Shown here: positions 10,653-23,052 of the stretch, piece after piece | How the letters are laid out: the number at the start of each line of letters is the position of its first letter | How positions within the stretch are numbered: the first letter of the stretch is position 1 | Assembly: GCF_029784155.1 (NCBI RefSeq) | Contig: NC_073691.1 | Span: 55,107,356-55,171,355, forward strand | Direction: 5' to 3' | Length of the DNA: 64,000 nucleotides | Source: Uranotaenia lowii | Taxonomy: Eukaryota > Arthropoda > Insecta > Diptera > Culicidae | Position numbers and translations under genes: made by a program | Notes under the pieces: model-generated | The model's input: the letters and a program-made list of their open reading frames with translations, nothing else | The model's database searches: none | What the model was told of the DNA's origin: nothing

Positions 10653-11304
10653 CACTGCCGGCCAAATGTTAGGGATCACCCGCTAAAAAACATGCAAATT
10701 TTGATCGTTCATATTTCAGCCATCTAGGACATATTGCAAATCTTCTGATCTCATTTGAATGATAATGAACAATAGTTATTTCGGAGGTATTTTGCCCAGA
10801 AATAATGTTTTAGTTTTGTACCTTAAACCCTACCTTAAACAATTTTTGAATGAATTTATGAAAAAACAACAATTCCTAAGCATCCAAACAAACTCTTCAG
10901 ATCTTCAATACGATGTTAGATGAGAAAGATATGCATGGGATAAATTTGCATGTTTTTAAAAGAATGATCCCAAACTCTTGACCGATATACCATACTAAGA
11001 GGTGATCCCAAACTTTTGGAAGATAACTTAAGTGTCTATTTTATTAATTAAAAGTACAATCTTAAATTTTTGCACAACAATTTTTGATTGTGTTTTGAGA
11101 GATAAAGAATAAGGATTCTAATGCAATTCAAATTTCGAAATTTGGTCCACCCTATCCCGAGATGATCGGTTTTGAATATTGAGTGCGATTTTTTGAAAAT
11201 GTCCTAAATTAAGGTTAAGTTTAAGGTACAAAACTTAAACATTATTTCAGGGCAAAATACCACCGTAATATCTATTGCTCATTATCTTTTAAATGAGATA
11301 AGAA
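10653..11304. mobile_element. Tc1/mariner-type MITE, right end lost
   Basis: It starts with CACTGCCGGCC and then GGGATCACC. The first 180 bp are inverted at about 11210-11304, where the right arm breaks off at the ITmD37E fragment. The interior (10840-11230) is the reverse complement of 20840-21200 in a second copy and contains inverted forms of CCAAAAGTTTGGGATCACC. No transposase frame is present. Confidence 0.7.
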
Positions 11305-12017
11305 ACAAAATACGACGGCCAAAGCGCGATCCCGGAGGCTGTACACGACGATGCTGACTAAGTTTGACTGCGTGGTAATGGACGACGAAACCTACGTCAG
11401 AGCCGACTATAAGCAGCTTCCGGGACAAGAGTTTTATACGGCAAAAGGAAGGGGAAAGGTAGCAGATATTTTCAAGCTCATGAAACTGTCAAAGTTCGCG
11501 AATAAATATCTGGTTTGGCAAGCCATCTGTACCTGTGGTTTGATAAGCAGCATTTTCATAGCTTCCGGGACTGTCAACCAAGAAATTTACGTGAAAGAAT
11601 GTTTGAATAAACGTCTGCTGCCTTTCCTGAAGAAACACGGTTGTTCCGTACTGTTTTGGCCGGTTTTGGCATCTTGCCATTACGGTAAAAAGGCCATGGA
11701 GTGGTACGCCGCCAACAACGTGCAGGTGGTTCCCAAGGACAAGAACCCTCCCAACACGCCAGAGCTCCGCCCAATTGAGAAATACTGGGCTATTGTCAAG
11801 CGGAACCTAAAGAAGACCAAAAAAACCGCTAAGGACGAGCAGCAGTTCAAGGCAAACTGGCTTTCTGCGGCGAAGAAGGTGGACAAGGTGGCTGTACAAA
11901 ATCTGATGGCAGGGGTTAAGCGTAAGGCCCGGCAATTCGGATTTGGAAAAGCGGAAGCCTAACTGAATATTTTTCCTGAATTTTATACTAATTAAACTTG
12001 AAAAAGAAATTTAATTT
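11305..12017 (+). pseudogene. ITmD37E (Tc1/mariner) transposase fragment
   Basis: The frame 11351-11962 (203 residues) covers most of a DDE transposase domain. The first Asp is in VVMDDETYV, the final Glu in RPIEKYWAIVKRNLKK, and the C-terminus AGVKRKARQFGFGKAEA is intact. The expected second Asp (FWPDLASCH in other copies) is Val here (FWPVLASCH), so catalysis should be lost. Spacing from that position to the Glu is 37 residues, the signature of the ITmD37E group. The N-terminal helix-turn-helix region and both TIRs are missing. The left edge joins a MITE end at GAGATAAGAAACAAAAT; the right edge joins an RTE remnant near 12017. Confidence 0.9.
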
Positions 12018-13866
12018 GATTTTTCCCTTCTCGGTATTTCGGTACCCCGAGATGGCCGAACAGAAAATCAAATTGACCACATCTGCATCAGCCGAAAATG
12101 GAGAAGGAGCCTTCTTGATGTCCACAACAAACGAAGCGCAGACATTGCATCTGGCCATCACCTCGTCCCTGACGAGATACGACTGAGAGTTGCGCGTGTC
12201 CAACGGCGCGAGGAGAAAGTCGGGTGTCGATACGACGTCCGCCGGTTGAGGAATCCAGAGGTGAAAAGGGCATTCGTTGAACAGTTAAAGTCCCGAGCCT
12301 CGGAATTGCCGACAGACGGAACAGTCGAGGAACAGTGGTGTGGAATCAAGAATGCCTTTATCACGACGAGCCATGGAACTCTTGGTAAAATTTGTGGAAG
12401 AAGAAGTGAATGGATGTCGGATGAAACTTGGATGATGGTCGATGATCGGAGAAAGGCTAAAGTCGGAATTGAGCAGGCATGTACCGTGTCAGCCAAAGCA
12501 GCCGCCCGCTTACGATATGCAGAGCAGGAAAAGGCAGTAAAACAAGCTTGTAGACGAGATAAGAGAGCCTGGACAAACTCCCTAGTCGAAGTCGAAGAGG
12601 GAGAAAGAGCCGCCGCCAATGGAGATTTCCGATTACTTCATGACATTTCTCGCCGCATCAGTGGTGCAAGAACTAATGCAAGAAAGACCAAGCAGGTCAG
12701 TTATTGACCGATCAAACAGATCAGCTCAAACGATGGACCTAGCACTTCGAACAACTCTTCCGAGTCACGAATAGCGATGGCCAACAGAACCGGCGGCTCG
12801 AAGCGCCTACAGTAAGCCGCATAAATGGCGTCAACTCGGAAGCGCCCTCGCTGGCTCGAAATAGAAGCGGCAATAAAATACATGAAATCCATCAAAGCGC
12901 CTGGAATCGATTGCACCCCTGGGCGCAACGTTTGTCCTGAAAGCCGACCCTGCCTTGTCAGCACAAAAGTTGAACCGTCTTTTCGCTGACATCTGGGATA
13001 CTGGAACATTCCAGGCCGACTAGATGCAGGGTATACTCGTAAAGGTCCCGAATAAAGAAGACCTGACAGAGAGCGGGAACTGCAGTGGCATAACGTTGAT
13101 CTGTACAATCCTCAAAGTACTCTGCGAAGTGATCCTGAAAAGGATCCAGGAGAAAATCGACGCTACACTCCGACGGCAACAAGCTGGATTCCGACGAAAC
13201 TCGAAGACTTCACCGAAAGCTCCATGGCAGCAGGTCTCAAAGTCAATGTCGAAAAGACCAAGTCGATGGAGATCAACACAGGAAATCCCTCCAGTTTCAT
13301 GGTAGCTGGGCAACAGGTTGAGAAAGTGGAGGGCTTCCAGTATCTTGGTAGCCAGATTACGCCTGATGGTGGTACCAAGAAAGACGTCGAAACCCGGGTC
13401 AGAAAAGCCCGATTTGCATTTGCGAGTCTCCGGAACACGCGGTAACGGGGCGAAAACTGCAATTATTGTAAACCGCTGCCAGCGGAATATCATCCGCGCT
13501 TGGTAGCTTGGAAACTGGATCTCAAATGAGGAACTACATCGCCGGTGTCATCAAAGGGCGCTAGAAATCGAGATTCAGGAACGTAAGTGGAGATGGATTG
13601 GGCACACGCTGCGAAAAGATGGGAACGAGATTTGCAGAAAAGCGATTGAATGGAATTCAGAAGGACATCGAAGAAGAGGAAGACCCAGAAACTCGTGGAG
13701 GCGAAACCTATCCGCCGAAATCCGAACTGTCGACGAGAGTCTTGACTGCGACCAAGAGAAGACGCTGGCTCCGGATCGTCAACACTGCACTGGAGGTCTT
13801 TTACCACGGTCCTTTGCACCGGAGGATCGGCGCGGAAACATTAAGTAAATAAGTAAGTAAGTGAGA
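12018..13866 (+). pseudogene. RTE-like LINE remnant with RT core deleted
   Basis: Starts inside the endonuclease domain (the stretch corresponding to ENQIDHICISRKWRRSLLDV in the copy at 49490-50213 is present but frame-disrupted). It continues with a clean linker frame at 12246-12707 (NPEVKRAFVEQLKSRASELP, MSDETWMMVDDRRKAKVGIE), then an RT segment with frameshifts. Near 13195 the sequence jumps from QQAGFRRN directly to the thumb region MAAGLKVNVEKTKSMEINTG (13224-13445), so palm motifs A to C including YADD are deleted. The 3' end at 13843-13866 is a tandem AAGT/TAAG tail. The lineage differs from the RTE-like ORF at 3207 and matches the minus-strand copy at 46188-50565. Confidence 0.85.
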
Positions 13867-16800
13867 ATAAATTTTATGCTATGTGCAGCCCGTCAAATAC
13901 TTTTGATTTATGATTTGTATTTGCTTCAGTAAGTGATATTATGTTTACTGAAAGAATGCTGAAACCAAAAAACTGATGAGTTCAATATTCATAATTCAAG
14001 TCAAGCTTAGTTGTTGACTAAAATATGATTCTTCCAGAGATAATGATTCAATGAAATAAAATGGCAGAATTTTAATAATTTTTGACTTTCAAGAGAACGT
14101 TTCATAGATTTCGATGTAAAGTATTTGTGTTCTACTGTGGTTTGAAAATCTTTTTATATATACATTTTTTGCCACGATTATTTCTGGCACATCTTGTTTT
14201 CTTATATGAATTGAAGATTTTCTTTATGAGTGTATCCCAGAAATCTGTTAAAAATGTTGAGCCATAAGGTGTATTTAATCTTTGATTAGGATTTGGTTGG
14301 TCTACAGCCATCAATTATTAGGATTTATTTAAAAAATCATCAAATCCAGGTTAAATAATTCAGTAGCATAACTAGATGGAATTAAAGCTATTAAATGACT
14401 TTAAACATTTGACTCCCGGGGAAAGATTCCCCAAACGACGACACAGCTTCTCCACATTTGCCTAGTGATGACTAATCATAAAATTTGAACACACCGTCAA
14501 CATCGTCCAATCATCGGCAGGCAGCAATGATAATAGAATCCAAACCGAGGTTTTTCGCGATTTTCTTCTACCCGGGAGAAATCTGCGAAAAAAATTGATT
14601 GAAACGATGAGTTGGAAAATTTCGTTTTCCCCTCCTTTGGGTTCGGAGATGAAATTAAATTTTATGGAAAAATCAACAGTCACAAAGTTGTGTTTTCTGC
14701 TTTGCGTTGAACTCTTTTTTTGGTGTCTCCCGCGAGTAAACAGAGAATTATAGGGGAAAATATTTTCAATGTAAATAATTGCTCATTCCTGCTTGGCTGC
14801 AGTTTAATTTCTACACCAACCAAATGGACTGACAGCAAACTGCAATCCTATGACCCAGATTCGCTAGGGCTGTAATTCAAAATGTGTAAACCAACTGTCG
14901 AGTTGCACGTGGTCGTTTTTGAGTAAAAGGGTTTGAGTTAAACATACGCTCGCAAATGTTGAACATTTTTAGGATTGGGCAAAGTCCCAGTTCGAGATAA
15001 CCAAACCCAAGCGATAGTCCGAAGAAAGTGAACCAACAATTTAATAGTTTCTTCCATGTGGAAGAAGGGAAATCAATTGACGTTTTGCCGTTGCTCAAGT
15101 TTTGCGTTCCGGAGCCAAACTTTCGAAGCGTTCTGCAAAGTGTCATTTGTTTGGAAATAGTAAATCGTTCCACGCTTCAAAAGACCACTTTGTTTACCTA
15201 TGATTCGAGACGAGACGCAAAACGGGTTCGCGTCTCCTTGGGAGCTGAACCATGATGTATTACGGTCCGGAATCGGATTAGGATGAGATCATTACACTCG
15301 ATACAATTTGTCACACATAAGAGACTGAACAAATTTGATGTTTTGGTGCACACGAATGTGCAATATTTTTGTATCGTCAAGATCTTTCGAACCATATATT
15401 GTACATCCGTGCGCATCAGAAATTGAAGTTTGATACATTTTTGCCATGTCTTCTCATTACAAATGAAAAAATGGTTTTGGGGTGAACACTAGACTTCTGC
15501 AAGAATTAACATATCCAACAGGTTTAAAGGAAAGCCTCGAACATAAGTGAAATATTCAGAGAAAAAACTAAAATTTTTGGAAGTATTTCAACAAAACGTC
15601 CGATTATTGAGAAAAATTTTGGCTTTGAAGTCAGCTCCCAAAACGTCCGATTACCGAGCGTGACCCATAACTAATGACAAAAGAGGTTTTTAAAGTTCGC
15701 ATTGATTCGATGTTTGGTAGAAACAAGTTTTTCAACCCTTTTTCGTAATAAAGTTTTCAGATCTGGAAAAAAGATTCAAACATGTTTCTCTTATATTTAT
15801 GAGTTTCATTTATCATCTCTCTTCAATCTTCCCTATATCTGATGAGAGCTTCAAAGCATCAGGAACAAAACTAAAAGAGTTGTCATTAGTGCACCGTGGG
15901 TCAAACTTATCATATTTCTTTCCAAAAAAGGTACCCAGCCAGTCCTCTTATCAAATCATCAATTATGCCAATGGACTGAGCCGTTGTCTCATCTTCCTGA
16001 ATATGGTACAAAAAAACACTCCAAACGAAAGAGCGCCAGACCCCAACTTGTCGAATGTTTTATGACCATCATTGACCCAAAGCGACGACGAGATGGTGCC
16101 AATTAACGGGGTGCCCCGCTTTAAAATGCACTGTTTTATTGCTTTTCGATAGTAAATCGACACCCAAAAAACTGACCGACCGTCGTTGCCCGTCGACTAA
16201 AGTGCCGAATCCTCCCGCTAAATAGTGGGTAGGATTTTTTTTTCGTTCTCGAAAAGGACTTACCGAGTCAAAATTTTATACTTTAACTTATAAAATTAAG
16301 CCCGCCGACTTATTTTGGGAGATTTTTGGTGCCCATCACATGTACCGTTTTTTTTTTCGATCTGAAGAACTTCCGAAAAAAACGAACATTCAACACCCAA
16401 AAAACAACACCAGACCATCGTCGAAGTCAAAAGCTTACCCCGAAGATTTAGCATATGGCTGTCCCAACCAAAGCCAAAGACTGGGCCGACCATATTATAT
16501 TAGTGTAATTTAATTTATTATTATTACCGGCACTTCATTATCGAGAGTTACCCATCTGCAGTGGAGCCTCCAAGGCTTCTTCATTTCAACAATCTTGTTC
16601 CTTCGAAGTCGACTTGATTTTATCACCAGGAATTGGTAACCAAAAAGATAGCGACGACGGGATGAGTGAGCGAGGTGATAAAATAATTAAAGAAATAATC
16701 ACATGATTCACAAAGTTTGGTCACATTTTAAGAGCAGCTGGCCGTGGGGTCGTGGGATTCCTTGTGGGGGACATGACGTTATCGCGAATGTATCTGCTCT

Positions 16801-17270
16801 CAAGTATCTAGGTGATGTAGGACAAGGAAATTTTGGCGTCAGTTAATTTTTCGATCGAATTTTTGATTGAATGAATAAAAGTTGAAAGCTCGTAGTGTTT
16901 AGCTGTCAAAGAATTGAAGAGGTGGCAATACTTGGCACGTTTTCAGCGATGAGTTAATTCGGGTTCCTCGAACGATATAGGATTCTTCCAGGGAAGCTAT
17001 AATGATAAGACTCTATCTTTTGCGGTATACTGATCTGCTAGATAACATTAGACTTAACTTCTCCGTAGTCGAGCTTCACGAAATGCTCTCGGGTAGAGTG
17101 GCTCTTCATTGTTGGTGGTTGAACCACTCGAGTCGGAGTACGATGACGTTTTCTCCGGGTCAAAACAAGGGCCAAATAACCATATTATAGCTTTGCGTAT
17201 TGAAAAAATGTCGCAATTCACTGATAAAACCTCTTACCCATATCTTTAATCAGTCCCTAGTACAACAGAA
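13867..17270. other. Intergenic stretch, nothing recognised
   Basis: Several short frames, none with a recognisable domain. Moderately AT-rich. Segments around 15880-16500 have a less AT-rich, older-repeat look, but I could not assign them. Confidence 0.4.
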
Positions 17271-17289
17271 ATTCCCTTCCATCTGAAAA

Positions 17290-19535
17290 AAATCGCATAT
17301 GAGTCCAGTCCACAAAAAAGGCGACAAACAAGATGTTTTAATTACAGAGGTGTCACATCGCTAGCTGCATGCTCAAAGGTATTGGAGAGGATCGTCAACG
17401 ATGTTATGTTCTCAGCTTGTCGGAACTGGATCTCTGAGAATCAGCATGGATTTTTTCCTAAACGATCGGTAACTTCAAATCTAACAGTTTTTACATCCTT
17501 CTGTATATCGAAAATGGATGGCGGCAAACAAACCGATGCTATTTACACAGATATATCAGCTGCATTCGATTCAGTGAACCATGAAATCCTCCTGAAAAAA
17601 TTGCAACGCTTAGGATTTTCCGAAAGACTGTGTGCATGGATAAAAAGTTACTTAACGAATCGCCGATTAGCTGTTTACAGGGTGACAAAAAAGTCCGGTC
17701 ACACAGGAAAACCTCAATATCTCAAAGAATAAGAAGAAAATCTTAATCTGGCTTTCATAGCTTGATTCAGTAACTCATAAAGATACTTCACAGACGATAT
17801 TTCGGAATTACACCCCCTTTATCTGATCGAACTAGCTTCAGACGTCTCGGAAAGTCGTCGCAAGCGGCGCGCACCTGCTCCATCGGCATCTCGTCCTAGA
17901 TTTTCGTGATAACTCGCTTGAATTGCTCCAAATTTGCTATTTAATAGTCGTTCAGCTTAGACATCATTTATCCCCACACGAAATAATCCATTGGATTCAG
18001 ATCCGGAGACGACGGAGGCCATTCATTCTTCGAAATGAAATCGGTCAAGTTTTCCTCACACCACGCCTGAACAACCTTTACGGTGTGGGATGCTGCGCCA
18101 TCTGTCAGCAAGCAAGACTGTCGTCTTATTTTGGAACCGGGAAACGTTCAGCTTGTCCGCAGGAGCTTGCTGGAGGCTCACACTCCAAACTCGATCATTT
18201 TAGCGATTGACTGTTTGCTCCAAAACGAACAGCTTCTCGTCCGAAAAAATAAGCTCGTCATCTGCGCGCCAAACCGAGCAGCGATAACAGCTGCCCTTAA
18301 CTCTGCCATGGCTCACAACTCAATGTAAACAAACTGCACAAGAACGAAACTCTGCCACTTTGGGCAGCAGAATTAGCCCTTTCATTTGACATATAGAAGG
18401 CACAAGAGAGATGCAACGTGTAGGCTACAGATGTCCCCATAAAAGTGTGACCAGACTTTTTTGTCACCCTGTAAATTGGTTCTGCTGAATCCTTTGATTT
18501 CATTCCAAACTCTGGCGTACCACAAGGCAGCAATCTGGGTCCATTATTGTTTACGCTGTTCTGTAATGATATAAATTTGCTACTCATGGGATGTGGCGTT
18601 CTCCAGTATGCGGACGATCTAAAAATATATTTAGTTATAAACAGTCTAGCTGATTGTTACGCGTTACAACGCTTCCTGGACATAGTAGTGAGCTGGTGTG
18701 CCTGGAATTTATTGGTTTTGAACGTTTCGAAGTGCTGTATTATAACATTTGGGCGCAGGAAACATCCGTTCTTGTATAATTACAATATACTGGATGAGCA
18801 GTTGCATCGTGTGGAGGAAATAAAGGATCTTGGCGTATGACTTTTAAACGTCATTACTCTGTGGTACTTGAAAAGGCAAACCGCATGCTGGGATTCATCA
18901 TACGTTTGAGTAAAGAATTCACCGATCCGATCTGCTTGCGAGCTCTGTATTGCTGCCTGGTTCGATCAATACTGGAATCGGCGATCCTGGTATGGTGGCC
19001 TTTCGAAGCTGCTTGGATTACGCGTTTTGAGGCAATTCAACGACGATTTGTGCGTTATGCTCTTCGTGAGCTACCCTGGGAGAATCCTTTAAAAATGCCA
19101 CCTTATGCTCATCGTTGTGCCCTGCTTGGTCTCCAGACGCTATCGAATCGTCATTCCATCGGCCAATCTCTATTCGTGGCAAAGATTTTACGGAACGAAA
19201 TCGATTGCGCATGGCTGTTTTCCCGATGTAACATCTATGCACCAGAACTAACTCTTCGCAATCGAAATTGGCTCTCTCTGGAATCAAGAAGCACGCGCTA
19301 TGGCAGCAACGACCCTCTACATTCCGCAATAACATGCTTTTTACGTCATTTTACACACTTTGACTTTAATGTATCCATTTCAATTTTAAGACGTCGAATT
19401 GAATCTGATTTAAGCGTACAATTACGAAACTGAGAATGCTTATAATGTTATGTACAAATTAGTATTAAGTAGATCATTAAGACACCTATGTCAGATGATA
19501 TTATTTTCAATAAACAATAAACAATAAACAAGAGT
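17290..19535 (+). pseudogene. Jockey/CR1-like LINE RT remnant split by a DNA transposon
   Basis: It starts with SPVHKKGDKQDVLNYRGVTS (about 17300), then a frame 17382-17675 with SENQHGFFPKRSVTSNL and motif A TDISAAFDSVNHEIL. A 794-bp ITmD37D element interrupts at 17678-18471. After it the same frame resumes with FIPNSGVPQGSNLGPLLF and QYADDLKIY (motif C, near 18610). A stop at 18838-18840 precedes the C-terminal 198-residue segment 18837-19433. The 3' end (about 19507-19531) is a tandem AATAAAC tail. The YADD box is intact. Inactivating changes include the insertion and the in-frame stop. The N-terminal endonuclease is absent. Confidence 0.88.
17678..18471 (-). mobile_element. ITmD37D (maT-like) mariner element, degraded
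   Basis: TIRs CAGGGTGACAAAAAAGTC (left) and CAGGGTGACAAAAAAGTC (right, complementary strand) are flanked by TA on both sides (17676-17677 and 18472-18473). On the minus strand a decayed transposase reads LLTDGAASHTVKVVQAWCEE, then WPPSSPDLNPMDYFVWG. The Asp-to-Asp spacing is 37 residues, the DD37D signature. Stops and frameshifts, and a length well below a full mariner element, make it inactive. Removing it restores RT frame continuity in the host LINE. Confidence 0.9.
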
Positions 19536-20007
19536 TCTGGTGATGCGTAGAATGCGTTCTAGCTTTTTATGAAGGTTATTGCTTAAGTCCTGAAGGAGTT
19601 GTACTGACCGTAATGAAAATGTTACTTAACCCAAACAACCAAAAATCCCATAAAACAGGTACAAAAAACTTACTCAGCCCCATCACTGATATGAAGTACG
19701 TTCTATGCAGCTCAAAATTTAAGTTCTTATCGATACTTTCAAGTTCCAAAACAAGTCATTTTGGCCCTCTATTCAGCTTCCAGAAGCGTTTTAATTAAGC
19801 TTCCAAAAAATGTAAAATGAACAAAAATTTTTCTTCCGGTTCATATCAACTTCTCTTGATTATTTACTATGATCAGTACATGGTACCGCCATGATGCCAC
19901 GCGCCGGAATCCAAAGTTTCCCGAGATTTGTTTAATTGTTTCTTTCCTACATATATCGCATCAGAATGATCACTCAAGTATCAAATTGCTTATTGAAAAT
20001 AAAACTT
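19536..20007. other. Intergenic stretch, nothing recognised
   Basis: No coding signal or repeat identified between the LINE tail and the tRNA-like sequence. Confidence 0.4.
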
Positions 20008-20079
20008 GCCCGGCTTGGGGATCGAGCCCCGACCTTTGTGGTGACAATCGCACACGCTACTTACCACAAGACCACGACT
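20008..20079 (-). other. tRNA-derived SINE head or tRNA pseudogene
   Basis: Reverse-complemented, it shows box A (TGGTCTTGTGG), an anticodon-loop-like TTGTCAC (GTC, Asp-like) and box B (GGCTCGATCCC) in correct order over 72 bp. The acceptor stem pairs poorly, which favours a SINE or pseudogene over a functional tRNA. Confidence 0.6.
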
Positions 20080-20518
20080 AGATGTTGTGCTAGCTGAAAC
20101 AAGAACTCGAAGAGGACACATGATTTTGTAGCATACCTACAGGGCCACCCACCCAACCAGACACCCAGCCAGCCTGGAAGGAAGCACCTAAATGCACTTT
20201 TTGTGGCTTAATAATCCCGTTTTGAGTACTTTTGTGCTTTTTATGTGGCTTAAGTCTCTAACAATGTACATATAAATCACTTTTGCAACTTTCAAGTTCA
20301 TTAATAAGTACATAAAGATCTCTCAAGGGAATTGGGCAGCTGATTCTCTTTGTCTTGAAAGCCTCTTGTAACTTTGAAAGCCTTCATTCAAGTAAATATG
20401 TGACTTTTTGTTGCTTAGGAACCTTCCAAAAAAAAGGACTATTAGCCGGTGGTTGGGGTCATACAGACCCGGATTAGTAATTTGGCTGTATCTTCAAAAC
20501 TGCTGAACTAATTTTCAT
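20080..20518. other. Intergenic stretch, nothing recognised
   Basis: Contains a short C-rich run (CCACCCACCCAACC near 20151) and loosely repeated phrases with TGTGGCTTAA at 20202 and 20241. No gene seen. Confidence 0.4.
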
Positions 20519-20644
20519 CCCAGCAAACATTTTTGTAGGTATATTTTTCATCAATTTTGTTGAACGTTTTAATTACATTAAAAAATGATCGTATGAAACT
20601 CGAAAAAACAGCATTAACCTACGAAAGTGGAGGCAATATACATA

Positions 20645-21200
20645 CACTGCCGGCCAAAAGTTTGGGATCACCCTCTAAAAAACATGCAAATTTTAATCGT
20701 TCATATACCAGACGTCTTAGGACATATTGCAAATCTTCTGATCTCATTTGAAAGATAATGAACAATAGCTATTTCAGAGGTATTTGGCCGAGAAATAATG
20801 ATTTAGTTTTTTACCCCAAACTTAACCTAAAGTTAGACCATTTTCAAAAAATCGCACTCAATATTCAAAACCGATCATCTCGGGATAGGGTGGACCAAAT
20901 TTAAAAATAAGAGTTGCATTAGAATTCTTATTCTTTACTTCTTAGAACACAATAAAAAAAATTGTGTGCAAAAATTTAAGAATTTGCTTTTTATTAATAA
21001 AATACACACTTAAGTTATCGTCCAAAAGTTTGGGATCACCCATTAGTATGGTGTTTCGGCCAAAAGTTTGGGATCATTCTTTTAAAAACATGAAAATTTA
21101 TCTCATTCATATCTATCTCATCTAACATCGTATTACAGATCTGAAGGGTTCATATGGAAGCTTAGGAATTGTAGTTTTTTCAGAAAGTCATTCAAAAATT
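20645..21200 (+). mobile_element. Tc1/mariner-type MITE, second copy
   Basis: It begins CACTGCCGGCC just after a TA (20643-20644). Two further internal copies of CAAAAGTTTGGGATCA occur near 21024 and 21062. It aligns with the reverse complement of 10840-11304. Its right end is lost near 21200. No coding capacity. Confidence 0.7.
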
Positions 21201-21739
21201 ATATTTAACAGTTAACCATAAAAAATCAACCTGAAATCAATTGTTTTTTGAAAGTTCACACTTATGATTCTAATTTTTTCAAGGTTCTAACTTTATCCCC
21301 CTATAGCGGGATAGGGGGCGGCTGAGACCATTATTGTCCATCTTGCCATTGTATTAAACTTGAGGCAAAAGACAAAATGAGCAAAAAAAAGATGGCGTTT
21401 TTGAGCAAAGATCGTGACCATCCCGGTTAAAATAACTTAGTTTCAAATCTAAACTTTGGCTGATATAAAAATTCATTTAAAGTAAAAATAAGTTTATTGT
21501 TTCCGATGTTATATGCCAGGAACCGAAATATAAGAAAATGAGAAATTTTATTGAAATGATTGATTTTCTTCTGTAAACCATTTTTTTACTGAATAATTAG
21601 CTTATTTTATTTTCTGATCCACTATATTTAATGTGTTATGTAAAATCCCTAAAACTAGTTTTAAATATCCTCACAAACTATTGTATCGTTCATGTATTGT
21701 ATTTGCTACATTCATCGATGGGTTTTTATGCCTTGTGCT

Positions 21740-21806
21740 TTTCCCATCTCATCCATTTAGACTAGTCGTTCGATGGATTAAAAATAAATAAACAATAAAC
21801 AATATT
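21740..21806 (+). repeat. LINE 3' tail fragment
   Basis: CATCCATTTAGACTAGTCG followed by tandem AATAAAC units resembles the tail of the LINE at 17290-19535. Probably a severely 5'-truncated insertion. Confidence 0.4.
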
Positions 21807-22227
21807 TAAAAAAAATATATTTTTAGCTTTATTTTAAAAACTGGTCTGATAAATTATTCAATCCATGAAAACCTGGAAACCAATAGAAACTAACTTAAAT
21901 TAATTTTTTTTTTGTGATATTTTTATCACATTTACCCTAATCCACTCTTGAGTGTCAATATGACACTATTGGAAATTTGGCGGCTTGTAACTTTCCTCGG
22001 GTGCATCAAAATAATACAATATTTTCGGGGACTCTCAATGAATCCTTGAAATCTGTAATTTTGCATCATAACTTTTTTCATGGGCGTACCCTGAAAGCCT
22101 ACACTGAAAATAATTTTCACCATTTGCCAATTCCTGTGAATTTTAAGTGACCGTCAAGTGAATTTCAAGTGAGCGGCGAAGTGAATTTTAAGTTAGCAGC
22201 AATGTGATTTTTTGAAGGTATGCTCAG

Positions 22228-23044
22228 TAGACTGAGTCGATTTGGGGTCATTTTTGAATTTCTCAAACCCTGGGGTCTTAAAAGCTTCGTTTTGGTCCAA
22301 AACTCATCCATGATTTTTTGCAGAATTTTTAAGTAACGTTAACATGAGAAAATTTGGACTTTTAGGTTTGTATGGGAAAATTGAATATTTTGTACTGAAA
22401 AATCAACATCATTTTTGTTTCTTCTGTGGAACCGAGCCAGCTTATGGTTTTCGTGCCAATTTATAAATTCTTTAAAGGAAATTTTCTGCTGAACAACTTT
22501 GTCGAATGTCATAACTTCGCAGTTTCTTAGACAAAAAAGTTATTAGCTGTTTAACAGGTGTATGTCTTTTGGCATTGATAAACAATAAATTCAACATACA
22601 ACACTGCTTGTGCCCCGCGAAGTATTGCATGAAAAGTGGTCATGCAATACCTCGCTAGGCACCCGGCAGTGGTGTCAATTGAATTTATTATTTATCAACG
22701 ACAAAAGACATACACCTGTTAAACAGTTAATAACTTTTTGTCTAAAAAGATACGAAGTTGTGATACTGGACAAAGTTGTTCAGCGGAAAATTTCCTTCAA
22801 AGAATTTATAAATTGGCACAAAAACCATTAGCAGGCTCGGCTATACAGAAGAAACAAAAATTATGTTGATTTTTCAGTACAAAATATTCAATTTTCCCAT
22901 ACAAACATAAAAGTCCAAATTTACTCATGTAAACGTTACTTTGAAATTCTGCAAAAAATCATGGATGAGTTTTGGACCAAAACGAAGCTTTTAAGACCCC
23001 AGGGTTTGAGAAATTCAAAAATGACCCTAAATCGAATCAGTCTA
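22228..23044. mobile_element. Palindromic Mutator-like MITE
   Basis: The termini TAGACTGAGTCGATTTGG and the complementary TAGACTGATTCGATTTAG are flanked by an 8-bp direct repeat ATGCTCAG (22220-22227 and 23045-23052). Most of each half is the inverse of the other, with arms of nearly 400 bp. The copy at 61508-62325 is closely similar. Long TIRs with an 8-9-bp target duplication suggest a Mutator-like MITE. The short frame within it is spurious. Confidence 0.8.
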
Positions 23045-23052
23045 ATGCTCAG

